Shown: positions 32,928 through 41,569 of the stretch, in pieces | How positions within the stretch are numbered: the first letter of the stretch is position 1 | Layout: each line of letters begins with the position of its first letter | NCBI GenBank assembly: GCA_024232965.1 | Contig: JACKQF010000008.1 | Span: forward strand, 1 to 64,000 | Source of the DNA: Verrucomicrobiaceae bacterium | Lineage (GTDB): Bacteria; Verrucomicrobiota; Verrucomicrobiia; Verrucomicrobiales; Verrucomicrobiaceae | Length of the DNA stretch: 64,000 nt | Direction of reading: 5' to 3' | Translations under genes and position numbers: made by a program | The notes under the pieces: generated by a model | Database searches by the model: none | Seen by the model: only the letters and a program-made list of their open reading frames with translations | What the model was told of the DNA's origin: nothing

Positions 32928-34805
32928 ATGAAATCCAATCGCATCATTTCTCTCCGCATCATTGGCGGATTTCTGGACGGCCTGACCCTCGACTTTGATA
33001 CCGGTCTGACCTGTATCATCGGTGCCCGCGGCACCGGCAAGAGCACCATTCTGGAACTGATCCGCTTCTGCCTGGACCAGCTTCCCAAGAAGGATTTGTC
33101 CGCTGCCGCACGCAAGCGAGTGGACAGTTTGATTGCCGGCAACTTGAACGGCGGGCGTGTCGAGCTTGAGATCGAGAACGCCGATGGCGTGCGCTACTTC
33201 ATCAGCCGCGCTGCGGGCGAGGAGCCGATGGTGCTCGACAAAAAACGCAACCCTGTGCCCGTGAAACTGCAGGGATTCTTCCGTGCGGAGATCTTCAGCC
33301 AGAATGAGGTGGAGGGCATTGCCGACCAGAAGCGCTTTCAGCTCGATCTGATCGACAGTTTCGCCTCCGCTGACCTCGCATCACTGGACTGGAGCATTGA
33401 TGACATCCGCGATGACATTGTCAGGACAGCGCGCGACACAGAACCCTTGCGTCAGCAGATTCTGGCGCTTGATGAGAAGATCAAGCAGGTGCCCAACCTG
33501 AGAGAGCGGCTCAAGGCCTTCACCATGGAGGGAGGTGACTCGGCTGAGGAGGTCAACAAGGCGCATGCTGCGAAGGCCATGCGTGATCGGGAAACCAGGG
33601 CGGTCCGGGCATCTGATGAAGTGATCGAACGCTTCCATACAGATGTCAGCGAAATGATCGGCCGGTTGAGCCAGGAGCTGACCGGCAAGTTTTCCAAGGA
33701 ACTCCTCGCGGGTGCCAATGGTCCATTGATTCAGCAAATCGTGGATAACCTGCGGGCCACCTCCCAGCAGGTGGACAAGCATCTGACGCTCACCGTCGAG
33801 ACCGTAAATGCATGTGTCGCGGCTCAAGACGGCTTGAGCACGAAGCTCGTTGAGCAGCACCAGACACAGGAAGTCGCGTTCCGCGGTCTCATCGAGAAGC
33901 ACGCTCACTTTCAGAAGCAGTCCGCTGAACGGGCGGGTCTCGACCGTCAGTTGAACGAGTTCCTTGAATCCGAACGCATCAAAAAAGAGAAGGAGCAGGA
34001 ACTCGACAAGATCGAACGGCAGCAGGGCGAGTTGCAGAAGAAGCTGTCCGAGGAGCGGGACCGCCGTTTCAGCATCCGCAAGGACATCGCGGACCGTCTC
34101 AATCGCGACCTCTCTCCCACGATTCGTGTGACGCTCGTTCAGGATGGTGACACCACCTGCTATCGCGAACTGCTGGAGGAACATCTCAAGCCGATGAACA
34201 TGCGTCACGTCAACGTGGCCCTGCGGCTCTCGCAGTCCACGCCGCCGTGCCAGCTTGCGGCCATCGTTCGCAGTGGTGACCTCAAGGCATTGATGGAGCA
34301 GGGAGATTTGAACCCCGATCAGGCCGGCAAGGTGATGCAGGCGTTCAACCATCCGGTGCGACTGGCCGAGCTCGAATCCGTGGACCTGCGCGACCAGCCC
34401 ACGATCGAACTGCAGGACGGTTCCGGCTACAAGGACTCCAGCGCGCTTTCCACCGGCCAGAAGTGCACGACCATCCTGCCCATCCTGCTGCTGGAGAGCG
34501 CAAACCCGCTGTTGATCGACCAGCCGGAGGACAACCTGGACAACCGCTTCATCTTCAACACCGTGGTGAGCAAGATTGAACAGGCTCGGCAGAGCCGGCA
34601 GTTGGTGTTCATTACCCACAACCCCAACATTCCCGTGCTCGGGGATGCCGGGCAGGTCGTGGTGATGGAATCGGACGGAGACCATGGAGGTGTGACCAGC
34701 GCTGGCGATGTGGATCATTGTCGCGATCACATCGTCACCTTGCTGGAGGGCGGAGACGAGGCTTTCCGTCGGCGCGGCAATCGCTATAAGATTTCACGGA
34801 AATGA
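32928..34805 (+). CDS. SMC/RecN-like ABC ATPase, 625 aa
   Basis: The start at 32928 places the ATP site near the N-terminus as usual (IIGARGTGKST, 30-40). The centre is a coiled coil (LNEFLESERIKKEKEQELDK). The C-terminal half of the ATPase has an ABC signature ALSTGQK, Walker B LLIDQPEDNLDNRF and a switch histidine in VFITHNPNIP. This is the head-coil-head plan of SMC-like ATPases seen in repair (RecN, SbcC) and in several defence systems. Its stop overlaps the next gene's start by 4 bp, so it is made together with a histidine kinase and a response regulator. Confidence 0.88.
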   Translation: MKSNRIISLRIIGGFLDGLTLDFDTGLTCIIGARGTGKSTILELIRFCLDQLPKKDLSAAARKRVDSLIAGNLNGGRVELEIENADGVRYFISRAAGEEPMVLDKKRNPVPVKLQGFFRAEIFSQNEVEGIADQKRFQLDLIDSFASADLASLDWSIDDIRDDIVRTARDTEPLRQQILALDEKIKQVPNLRERLKAFTMEGGDSAEEVNKAHAAKAMRDRETRAVRASDEVIERFHTDVSEMIGRLSQELTGKFSKELLAGANGPLIQQIVDNLRATSQQVDKHLTLTVETVNACVAAQDGLSTKLVEQHQTQEVAFRGLIEKHAHFQKQSAERAGLDRQLNEFLESERIKKEKEQELDKIERQQGELQKKLSEERDRRFSIRKDIADRLNRDLSPTIRVTLVQDGDTTCYRELLEEHLKPMNMRHVNVALRLSQSTPPCQLAAIVRSGDLKALMEQGDLNPDQAGKVMQAFNHPVRLAELESVDLRDQPTIELQDGSGYKDSSALSTGQKCTTILPILLLESANPLLIDQPEDNLDNRFIFNTVVSKIEQARQSRQLVFITHNPNIPVLGDAGQVVVMESDGDHGGVTSAGDVDHCRDHIVTLLEGGDEAFRRRGNRYKISRK

Positions 34806-35926
34806 AACTGACGAGCATCTGTACCCTGCTTCAACAAGACCCCGACTCGCTGCCCTGGAGTGAGAAGGTGGCGGCTGCTGCCAGCCTCACCGAAGGCTTG
34901 GGCTGGAAGGACAAACTCCCGCCGCAGTCCGCTGCCGTGCTCGGGATTCTGGCGGCGGACAGCAAGTGGGAGGTTCGCAAGGCCGTGGCCGATGTCCTCC
35001 ACCTGGTGCCCGAATCACACTTCAGCGAGTTGGCAGCTCAGCTCGGTGCCGACAGCCATCACTTCGTGAGGACCGCCGCGCAGAAGGCGCTCGACCGTCG
35101 CAGCAAGGCCCAGGTCAGCCGCCGCAAGCACGGGCGCGGACTCAAAAAGGCGGAGAGTGAAATTGAGCTCATCGCCAAAGCCCATGGCAACGAGGTGGCG
35201 ACGGCTGTTCGTGATCAGGCGATCCGGTTCTTCGAGGGACTGGTGGGAGGCAGTGTGCATGAACTGCGGGCAATCCTCACCGCCCTGCGCGGTGACATGG
35301 ACAGTCTCGTGCAGGAAATCACCCAGGGCAGGGCGGAGCAAGGCACCTCCAAGTTCGTGCCCCGCCTTCGAGAGACCATGCAGTTCATGGAGCACCTGCT
35401 GGAGGACATGCGCAGCTACACCGAGTTTCCGCAGGAGCAGCGTCACACGGAAATCGTGGCGGACCTGGTGCAAAGCGCACTGCACATGGTGCAGGCTGGA
35501 TTCGCAGACGCCCGCAAGCCCTTGGACGGCATCAAACTCACCGTGGACATCCCGCCGGACATGACTCTGCCCGCAGCCCGCAAGCCACTCGTCATGGCCC
35601 TCCGCAACTTCATCAAGAACGCGCACGAAGCCATCCTGGAAGACGACAGCCGGAAGGGCGTGGGAGCCATCCGCATCAGCGCCCGCCGGGACGGAGATCA
35701 TCACGAAATTTGCATCGCGGACGATGGCATGGGCCTTGATGAAAATGAACTGGCCAATGTGAGGAAGTTCATCCCCGGTAATTCATCCAAAAACAACGGC
35801 ACCGGCTACGGCCTGCCCATCGCACAGCGCTACGTGACCTTCCACGGCGGCACGCTTGAAATTCAAAGCCAGGACGGCAAGGGCACAACCGTGGTGGTGC
35901 GCCTGCCCGCTGAAATCCCCGAATGA
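34802..35926 (+). CDS. Cytoplasmic histidine kinase with N-terminal HEAT repeats, 374 aa
   Basis: Residues about 20-100 are HEAT-like repeats (SAAVLGILAADSKWEVRKAV, HHFVRTAAQKALDR). A basic linker precedes a dimerisation/phosphoacceptor helix with His153 (GGSVHELRAILTAL). The C-terminal ATPase domain has the N box NFIKNAHEAI (Asn273), G1 DDGMGL (307-312) and G2 GTGYGL (333-338). No transmembrane segment or PAS/GAF sensor is present, so the input must be cytoplasmic, probably a protein or nucleoprotein contacted by the HEAT repeats. Coupled starts and stops tie it to the SMC-like ATPase and to the response regulator. Confidence 0.85.
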   Translation: MKLTSICTLLQQDPDSLPWSEKVAAAASLTEGLGWKDKLPPQSAAVLGILAADSKWEVRKAVADVLHLVPESHFSELAAQLGADSHHFVRTAAQKALDRRSKAQVSRRKHGRGLKKAESEIELIAKAHGNEVATAVRDQAIRFFEGLVGGSVHELRAILTALRGDMDSLVQEITQGRAEQGTSKFVPRLRETMQFMEHLLEDMRSYTEFPQEQRHTEIVADLVQSALHMVQAGFADARKPLDGIKLTVDIPPDMTLPAARKPLVMALRNFIKNAHEAILEDDSRKGVGAIRISARRDGDHHEICIADDGMGLDENELANVRKFIPGNSSKNNGTGYGLPIAQRYVTFHGGTLEIQSQDGKGTTVVVRLPAEIPE

Positions 35927-36951
35927 AAAAGACTGTTCTCATCATCGACGACAACGAAAAGGTGCTACGGACGCTGGAGGACCGCATTGAGTCCATGGGC
36001 TTCGACTTTGATTCGGCGGACTGCCAAACCGCTGCCACGGCCTTGCTGCAAAAGCGCCGTTACGACCTCATCCTCCTGGATCAGGAGCTGCCCGTCAAAA
36101 AGGGCAAGCCCACCCACAAGCAGGTCGGACGAAACCTGCTGGTGCACATCCGTCAGGATGCCAACAACGAGTCAACGCCCGTCATCGTGGTCACTGCCCA
36201 TGATGGGGATGACTCTGTCGCCATCGCGGATCTCTTCCACGACGGTGCCGACTACTTCATCCACAAACCGCAGATCAGCATGCTTGAGGAGAAGATCCGC
36301 TCGGTGCTCGCCAAGCATGAACAGAAGGCCAGAAAGCCGAAGGCTGCGGGCACTTCGGCAGTGTCGAAGGAACGGCCGTTCCCCGGCGGCAAGCTGACGT
36401 TCCTTGAGGAGGGCATTTTCCTTGAGGACATCCGGCTGGCATCCACCGCAACCATCATCGGGAGAATTCTCCGCGAGCTTTGCAAGAGGACCGAGTCAGG
36501 CAAACGCTGTGCACGGACCTGCAAAGGACTCGCGAAAATCCTGAACCTTGAGAGAGGCGACAAGGCAGTGCCCGAGGCGATCAGTCCGTTCCGCAAAACT
36601 GTGATCGAGAAGCTGAGGGAGGCAGGATTTGCCGCTAACGAGGATACCGTGATCGCCCGCGGAAGAAGCGGATACGAACTCGCTGCGATCATCGAGGCAG
36701 AGTCGGAGGTGGCGATCCCAGAGGCAAACACTGTGCGTGAACCCACCCCGGAGGAGAGGCAGCAGTGGTTTATCGACCAAGCCGCAGAGGGCAAAAAACC
36801 GTCCAAGTCCACCTACATGAAGAAGTTCGGCCACTCCGCATCCACCTGGAAGCGCGACCTGCGTGTAATTACACTCGAACTGGAATCCATTGGCACGGGT
36901 GCGGCAACTTACTACCGCGTAAAACGGCCGAGCGCTAAAACTTCGATCTGA
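35923..36951 (+). CDS. Response regulator with C-terminal DNA-binding domain, 342 aa
   Basis: The receiver domain (1-125) has all phosphorylation residues: Asp9-Asp10, Asp53 (LILLDQELP), Thr91 (VVTAHDG) and Lys115 (FIHKPQ). Residues about 155-255 contain an OmpR-like winged-helix pattern (ISPFRKTVIEKLREAGF then TVIARGRSGYEL). A further basic helix-turn-helix-like C-terminus follows (KPSKSTYMKKFGHSASTWKR). The output is therefore transcriptional rather than nucleolytic. The gene overlaps the kinase gene by 4 bp and is the last of the operon. Confidence 0.82.
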   Translation: MKKTVLIIDDNEKVLRTLEDRIESMGFDFDSADCQTAATALLQKRRYDLILLDQELPVKKGKPTHKQVGRNLLVHIRQDANNESTPVIVVTAHDGDDSVAIADLFHDGADYFIHKPQISMLEEKIRSVLAKHEQKARKPKAAGTSAVSKERPFPGGKLTFLEEGIFLEDIRLASTATIIGRILRELCKRTESGKRCARTCKGLAKILNLERGDKAVPEAISPFRKTVIEKLREAGFAANEDTVIARGRSGYELAAIIEAESEVAIPEANTVREPTPEERQQWFIDQAAEGKKPSKSTYMKKFGHSASTWKRDLRVITLELESIGTGAATYYRVKRPSAKTSI

Positions 36952-37205
36952 ACGCGTGGATTCTGGCCTGGGAGACAGGTTGAGAAGGTCGTGAAGTTCC
37001 AGGGAGGACCCAAAGTCGCGCCATGTGACATCTGGGTTGTTGATGATTAACGGCAAACACTGAAACGAAGCCAGTCACCCTCGTCTACCGCCGCAAAAGC
37101 GTGTCAAGTTTTTAAACATTCCGTAATCCCTTATTGGTCGGTGTCTTTCTCAGTAGACATAAAGAGACTGCAAGCCCATCATGACACAGAGGAAAAATTT
37201 CCAAT

Positions 37206-40200
37206 TTGGACAACTGGACCGTCATCACCCCATCCGCCTTTGCGCACGAAATCGAGGCCCTCGAATTTGTGCGCTCCAGTCTTAGTCCAGCTTGTCATGC
37301 CTTCGCCAATTTCACCTTCATCGGGCTCGACGGTTCATTGAACGAAGTGGATCTCCTAGTCATCGGACCATGGGGCTTTTTCCTGACGGAGATCAAGAGC
37401 CGGCCCGGAGTCATCCGGGGGGATACGCAGGCTTGGCGTTGGGAGGACGGGCAGCGTGTTTTCTCCGCTGACAATCCCCTCATGCTCGCACAGCGAAAGT
37501 GCCAGAAGCTCAAGGCCCTGCTTTCGAAGCAGAAGGCCATGCGCGGACAGACGATGCCTTTCCTGGAGCCCGTCATCTTTCTTTCGCATGCGTCGAACCA
37601 GATCGCCCTGCCACCCGATGCACGCATGCGGGTGTTCTTGCGTGATTCAACGAACCGACCTGGCATCTGCGCCGCCTTGAACCGACGCGAAGGAGAAGGC
37701 TTGAAAAAGTTTGATCATCCCCCGATCAACAAGCCTGCGATGTCCGTCGTCCTGCGTGCGATGCACGAGCTGGGGCTCAAGCCCAAGACCGGCGCTCGCC
37801 GGGCGGGGGACTACGAGCTGGGCAGCCTGCTTTATGAAAGCCCGGCGCACACCGTGCAGGACTGGGAGGCCAGCCATGTCGTCGCCAAATCGGGTCCACG
37901 GTTGGCTCGGCTCTATCTCGTCAATTCAGCGGCCACCGCAGAAGACCGTGATCGGCTCACCAGGGCAGCTCGTCGTGACTTCGAGCTGATCGAACCTCTG
38001 GATCATCCTGGCCTCCTGCGTGTCGATACGATGATCTCCACCGAGCGTGGTCCCGCCGTGATTTATCGCTACCCGAAGGACGCTCGACGACTGGATCACT
38101 TCCTCCGGGAGAAAGGAGATGCGCTGACGGTCTCGGATCGTCTGTCTCTGCTCAGGCAGATCGCAGAGACCATCGCTTACGCGCATGATCACCGCGTCAT
38201 CCACCGCGGCCTGACACCGCAGAGCATTCTGGTCAGCCCTGCGGATGGCGATGGCTACCGCACCCACGTTTACAACTGGCAGCTTGGCAGCGGGCCACTG
38301 ACACACACGGCCACGACGGGAACGCGGAGTCTGCATGCCACCGACCTGCTGGAGGACGCATCCACGGCCTACCTCGCTCCGGAATCCATTGCCGGGGTAA
38401 ATCTGGACGCGCCAGAGCTCGACACCTTTGCGCTCGGCGCCATCGCCTACCGGTTGTTCGCCGATCAGCCGCCGGCGCATTCGTCCATCGAATTGGCCAC
38501 CTTGTTGCGTGATGGCCCCGGCTTTCTGGATGTCGCCACCGTCAAAGATGGCCTCCCAGATTCCCTGCGAGATTTGGTCCTCTACGCGACCCATCGCGAT
38601 GCCACCATGCGCTATTCAGCGCGCGAGTTTGCCCAGCAGCTCGATGAGGTGGAGGACGAGCTCACGCGCCCTGAGCCTCAGCATGTGCAGGATCCGCGGA
38701 CCGCTCGTTCGGGTGACGTTTTGGAAGGTGGCCTGCAGGTCATTCGCCGCCTCGGCTCGGGTTCCGTATCGATCGTTTTTCTGGTTCGCAGCCCGAACAG
38801 CAAAGAACCCCTGGTGCTGAAGCTTGCCGTTCAGCCGGAATACAACGAGCGGCTCAAAGCCGAGTTCGATGCGCTCAACAAGGTCAAGCATCCAGGCATC
38901 GTCCAGGTTCAGGACTGGTTCACGTCAGGTGGCATCGCAGGCTTCCTCATGGACTGCGCGGTTGAAGTTCCCAAGGAATGGCTCACCGACGTCGAACCGG
39001 TTGCCACAAATGTCAACGATATCAGCACGAAGCAGCGCTCCCGTTTTTCGGAGGCTGAAACCCTCGCCGTGCATCTTCGGCGCTTGGGGCGGCTGGAGAT
39101 CGATCTTCTGCAGTCGTTTGGTTCCGATCTCCTGACCGCCTTGGAATACGTTCACGACTGCGGTCTCGCCCACCGCGATGTGAAACCGGACAACATCGGC
39201 CTGCGCATCCCGCGCTCGCGTGACCGGGTGCGATTGATCCTCTTCGATTTCTCGCTCACCAATGCCTCGCTGGACGAGATTCGTGTGGGCACGCCGCCTT
39301 ACCTCGATCCCTTCCTGCCGCTGCGGAAAATCAAGCGCTGGGACTCGCATGCCGAGCGCTTTGCCGCCGCCATGACTCTTTATGAAATGGCCGCCGGCAC
39401 CTTGCCAAAGTGGGGCGATGGTCACAGCTCGCCGCACCTGCTCGATGTCGAGGTCACGATTCAGCCGGAGCTGTTCATTTCTGATCTTCGGGAGAGGCTC
39501 GCCTCCTTCTTCGCCCGTGCGCTTCGTCGGGACTACCGCAAGCGTTTCGACACCTGGGAGCAGATGCGCACGGCCTGGGCGGAAGTGTTTCAGCATGTCG
39601 ATGAACCCGTCGTGCCAGTGCGTCCGGTTACCGATGACGCCCCCGCGCCTGCGGCCGCAGATCTTGTGGGCCATGCCACGAAAGACACGCAGCTCATCCA
39701 GTTGGGGCTCAGCACCCGTGCCTTCAATGCCGTGGACCGCCTGCGCCTCATCACCGTAGAGGACCTGCTGCAATACCCGCTCGCACGCATCTATCGGATG
39801 CCGGGAGTCGGGCATAAAACACGCCTGGAGCTGGCGGACCTCGTCCGTGCATTGCGGGAGCACTTTGCCTCCACCACCACAGGATCGACGACGAACAGTG
39901 CGGCTTCGCTGGATGTCATCGTCGAAGATCAAGTCTCGCCGAAGGACGTCGCTCCCGATGCGCAGAGCATCGATCTCATCGCCCGTCAGATTGTCGTCCG
40001 CAAAGCCGGCGTCAAAGGCAGCCCCGAGCATGGCATCCTGGAGCGCTTCATCGGTGTCAATCTGCCCGAGAATGCACCACCTGCGGATTGGATCAGTCAG
40101 AGCGATGTCGCCCCGCTGCTCGGCATCACTCGCGCCCGTGTGGGGCAGGTGGTGGAGAAGGCGCGTGATCGTTGGACGAAGCTGCCCGCGCTCACCAGCG

Positions 40201-41549
40201 TCCGCCATGAGATCGAGCGCATCCTGCGCAATCAGGGCGGTGTCATGACGCATCGGGAGTTGATCAGCGCGCTGCTTTCCGCCCGTGGCTCCGCGCTCAA
40301 CGAGCCTGAGCGCACCCGGATGTCGTCTCTCGTTGTTCGTGCCGCGGTGGAGACCGAAAAGGGCTTGGATGAGCCGCGCTTTCTGGAGGTGCGCCGCAGC
40401 GGGCACATCTTCATCGCGCTGGATCGTCCGCTGGCGGACTGGGCGCTCGGCATCGCGAAGGCGGCGGATGACTTGATTCTGGAGTCGGGAGAGACGCTGC
40501 CCAGCCGTTCCCGCACGGTCGAGGTGCTGCAGGCAGTATCGCGACCCCAGCTTGAGGGCCGTGAGGACTGTCCCGCGCCTGATGCCACCCGGCTCGTCTC
40601 GCTGGCCACCGCGCTGGCCACCTTTGCCCGTGCCAACGCGCGTCTGGAGCTTTACCCCATCGGTCTGCCCCCGGCGCGTTCCTTGCTGCTGTGCCGCAGC
40701 AGCTTCTTCCAGACCGGTCCTCTGAGCATCGCGGAGATTGGGCGGCGCGTGTCTTCCCGCTTCCCGGAGGCCCAGCCGCTGCCCCCGGATCGCAGTGCCT
40801 TGGAGGCCCTGTTCAAGACGGCGGATGTTCCTCTGCGTTGGTCGGACGCGGCGCTGTCCGGTCAGGGGGCTTTTGTGAACTCGGTGGATCTCGATTCCCT
40901 CTTCACCATGACGGAGAAGAGCTCGCATCGCATGCGCACGCTCACGGACTCGCTGCCCATGCCCGTCATGCAGGAGGACGTCGCCACCGCGCTGCTGCTG
41001 GAGGAGAAACTCAGTTCCTGTGCCACCCGCGGTTCCTTCCTGGTGCTCTCCGTGCCGCCGGATCGCCTCGCGCGTGCCGAGTCGGAGCTGCTCGCCCGCT
41101 TCCCCGTGCAGCGGGTGGATGGTGACGCGCTGTTCCTCCGCCTGCTCCATGCCCAGGCCGCCGAGTATGAGATTCCGTGGGACACCATCCTGCTGGCCGA
41201 CGCCGCCAAGGAAGGCACGGAAGACAATCAAAACCTGCGCCGCCTCGTGGACATGATCAAACCGCAGCTCCGGCAGGCGCTCGTCTCGCCCGCTCAGACG
41301 TTGCTGCTGGTGAATCCCGGCCTCTTCGCTCGTTACGGCCTCATGGGCATGCTCGCCGAGCTGCGCAATGACGTCGGCCGCGCGGATGGCCCGCACGGCC
41401 TTTGGCTGCTCATCCCTGCTGTGGTGCAGAGCGCCCTGCCGAAGCTCAATGGCCAGCCCGTGCCCGTCATCTCCGAGCACCAGCACATCTCCCTGCCACA
41501 GGCATGGCTGGACAATGCCCATGGCAAAGCCCGTGCCTCCAAGACCTGA
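37206..41549 (+). CDS. pglW: BREX type 2 serine/threonine kinase PglW, 1447 aa
   Basis: A large cytoplasmic protein of the type 2 BREX (Pgl) phage-defence system. An N-terminal NERD nuclease-like domain (about 10-110: EVDLLVIGPWGFFLTEIKSR) is followed by a first kinase-like domain (about 235-485). Its catalytic loop reads HRGLTPQSIL, with Gly in place of the catalytic Asp. A second, complete kinase (about 505-795) has HRDVKPDNIG and LILFDFS. After 825 there is a helix-hairpin-helix/alpha-CTD-like segment (LARIYRMPGVGHKTRLELAD) and a long regulatory C-terminus. The likely start is TTG at 37206, because the protein then begins like other PglW proteins (DNWTVITPSAFAHE). It lies 255 bp after the response regulator gene. 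Confidence 0.92.
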   Translation: MDNWTVITPSAFAHEIEALEFVRSSLSPACHAFANFTFIGLDGSLNEVDLLVIGPWGFFLTEIKSRPGVIRGDTQAWRWEDGQRVFSADNPLMLAQRKCQKLKALLSKQKAMRGQTMPFLEPVIFLSHASNQIALPPDARMRVFLRDSTNRPGICAALNRREGEGLKKFDHPPINKPAMSVVLRAMHELGLKPKTGARRAGDYELGSLLYESPAHTVQDWEASHVVAKSGPRLARLYLVNSAATAEDRDRLTRAARRDFELIEPLDHPGLLRVDTMISTERGPAVIYRYPKDARRLDHFLREKGDALTVSDRLSLLRQIAETIAYAHDHRVIHRGLTPQSILVSPADGDGYRTHVYNWQLGSGPLTHTATTGTRSLHATDLLEDASTAYLAPESIAGVNLDAPELDTFALGAIAYRLFADQPPAHSSIELATLLRDGPGFLDVATVKDGLPDSLRDLVLYATHRDATMRYSAREFAQQLDEVEDELTRPEPQHVQDPRTARSGDVLEGGLQVIRRLGSGSVSIVFLVRSPNSKEPLVLKLAVQPEYNERLKAEFDALNKVKHPGIVQVQDWFTSGGIAGFLMDCAVEVPKEWLTDVEPVATNVNDISTKQRSRFSEAETLAVHLRRLGRLEIDLLQSFGSDLLTALEYVHDCGLAHRDVKPDNIGLRIPRSRDRVRLILFDFSLTNASLDEIRVGTPPYLDPFLPLRKIKRWDSHAERFAAAMTLYEMAAGTLPKWGDGHSSPHLLDVEVTIQPELFISDLRERLASFFARALRRDYRKRFDTWEQMRTAWAEVFQHVDEPVVPVRPVTDDAPAPAAADLVGHATKDTQLIQLGLSTRAFNAVDRLRLITVEDLLQYPLARIYRMPGVGHKTRLELADLVRALREHFASTTTGSTTNSAASLDVIVEDQVSPKDVAPDAQSIDLIARQIVVRKAGVKGSPEHGILERFIGVNLPENAPPADWISQSDVAPLLGITRARVGQVVEKARDRWTKLPALTSVRHEIERILRNQGGVMTHRELISALLSARGSALNEPERTRMSSLVVRAAVETEKGLDEPRFLEVRRSGHIFIALDRPLADWALGIAKAADDLILESGETLPSRSRTVEVLQAVSRPQLEGREDCPAPDATRLVSLATALATFARANARLELYPIGLPPARSLLLCRSSFFQTGPLSIAEIGRRVSSRFPEAQPLPPDRSALEALFKTADVPLRWSDAALSGQGAFVNSVDLDSLFTMTEKSSHRMRTLTDSLPMPVMQEDVATALLLEEKLSSCATRGSFLVLSVPPDRLARAESELLARFPVQRVDGDALFLRLLHAQAAEYEIPWDTILLADAAKEGTEDNQNLRRLVDMIKPQLRQALVSPAQTLLLVNPGLFARYGLMGMLAELRNDVGRADGPHGLWLLIPAVVQSALPKLNGQPVPVISEHQHISLPQAWLDNAHGKARASKT

Positions 41550-41569
41550 TTTCCCCGCTTTCCCCGACC

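Noticed and set aside
33381..34730. 449-codon minus-strand frame opposite the SMC-like ATPase
   Set aside because: Shadow frame; the plus strand has Walker A, ABC signature and Walker B in place.
34802..36951. Assignment of the kinase/regulator pair to the Detocs defence system
   Set aside because: Detocs uses a TPR-bearing kinase, a buffer protein and an effector-bearing regulator. Here the kinase has HEAT-like repeats, the regulator is DNA-binding and the third gene is an SMC-like ATPase.
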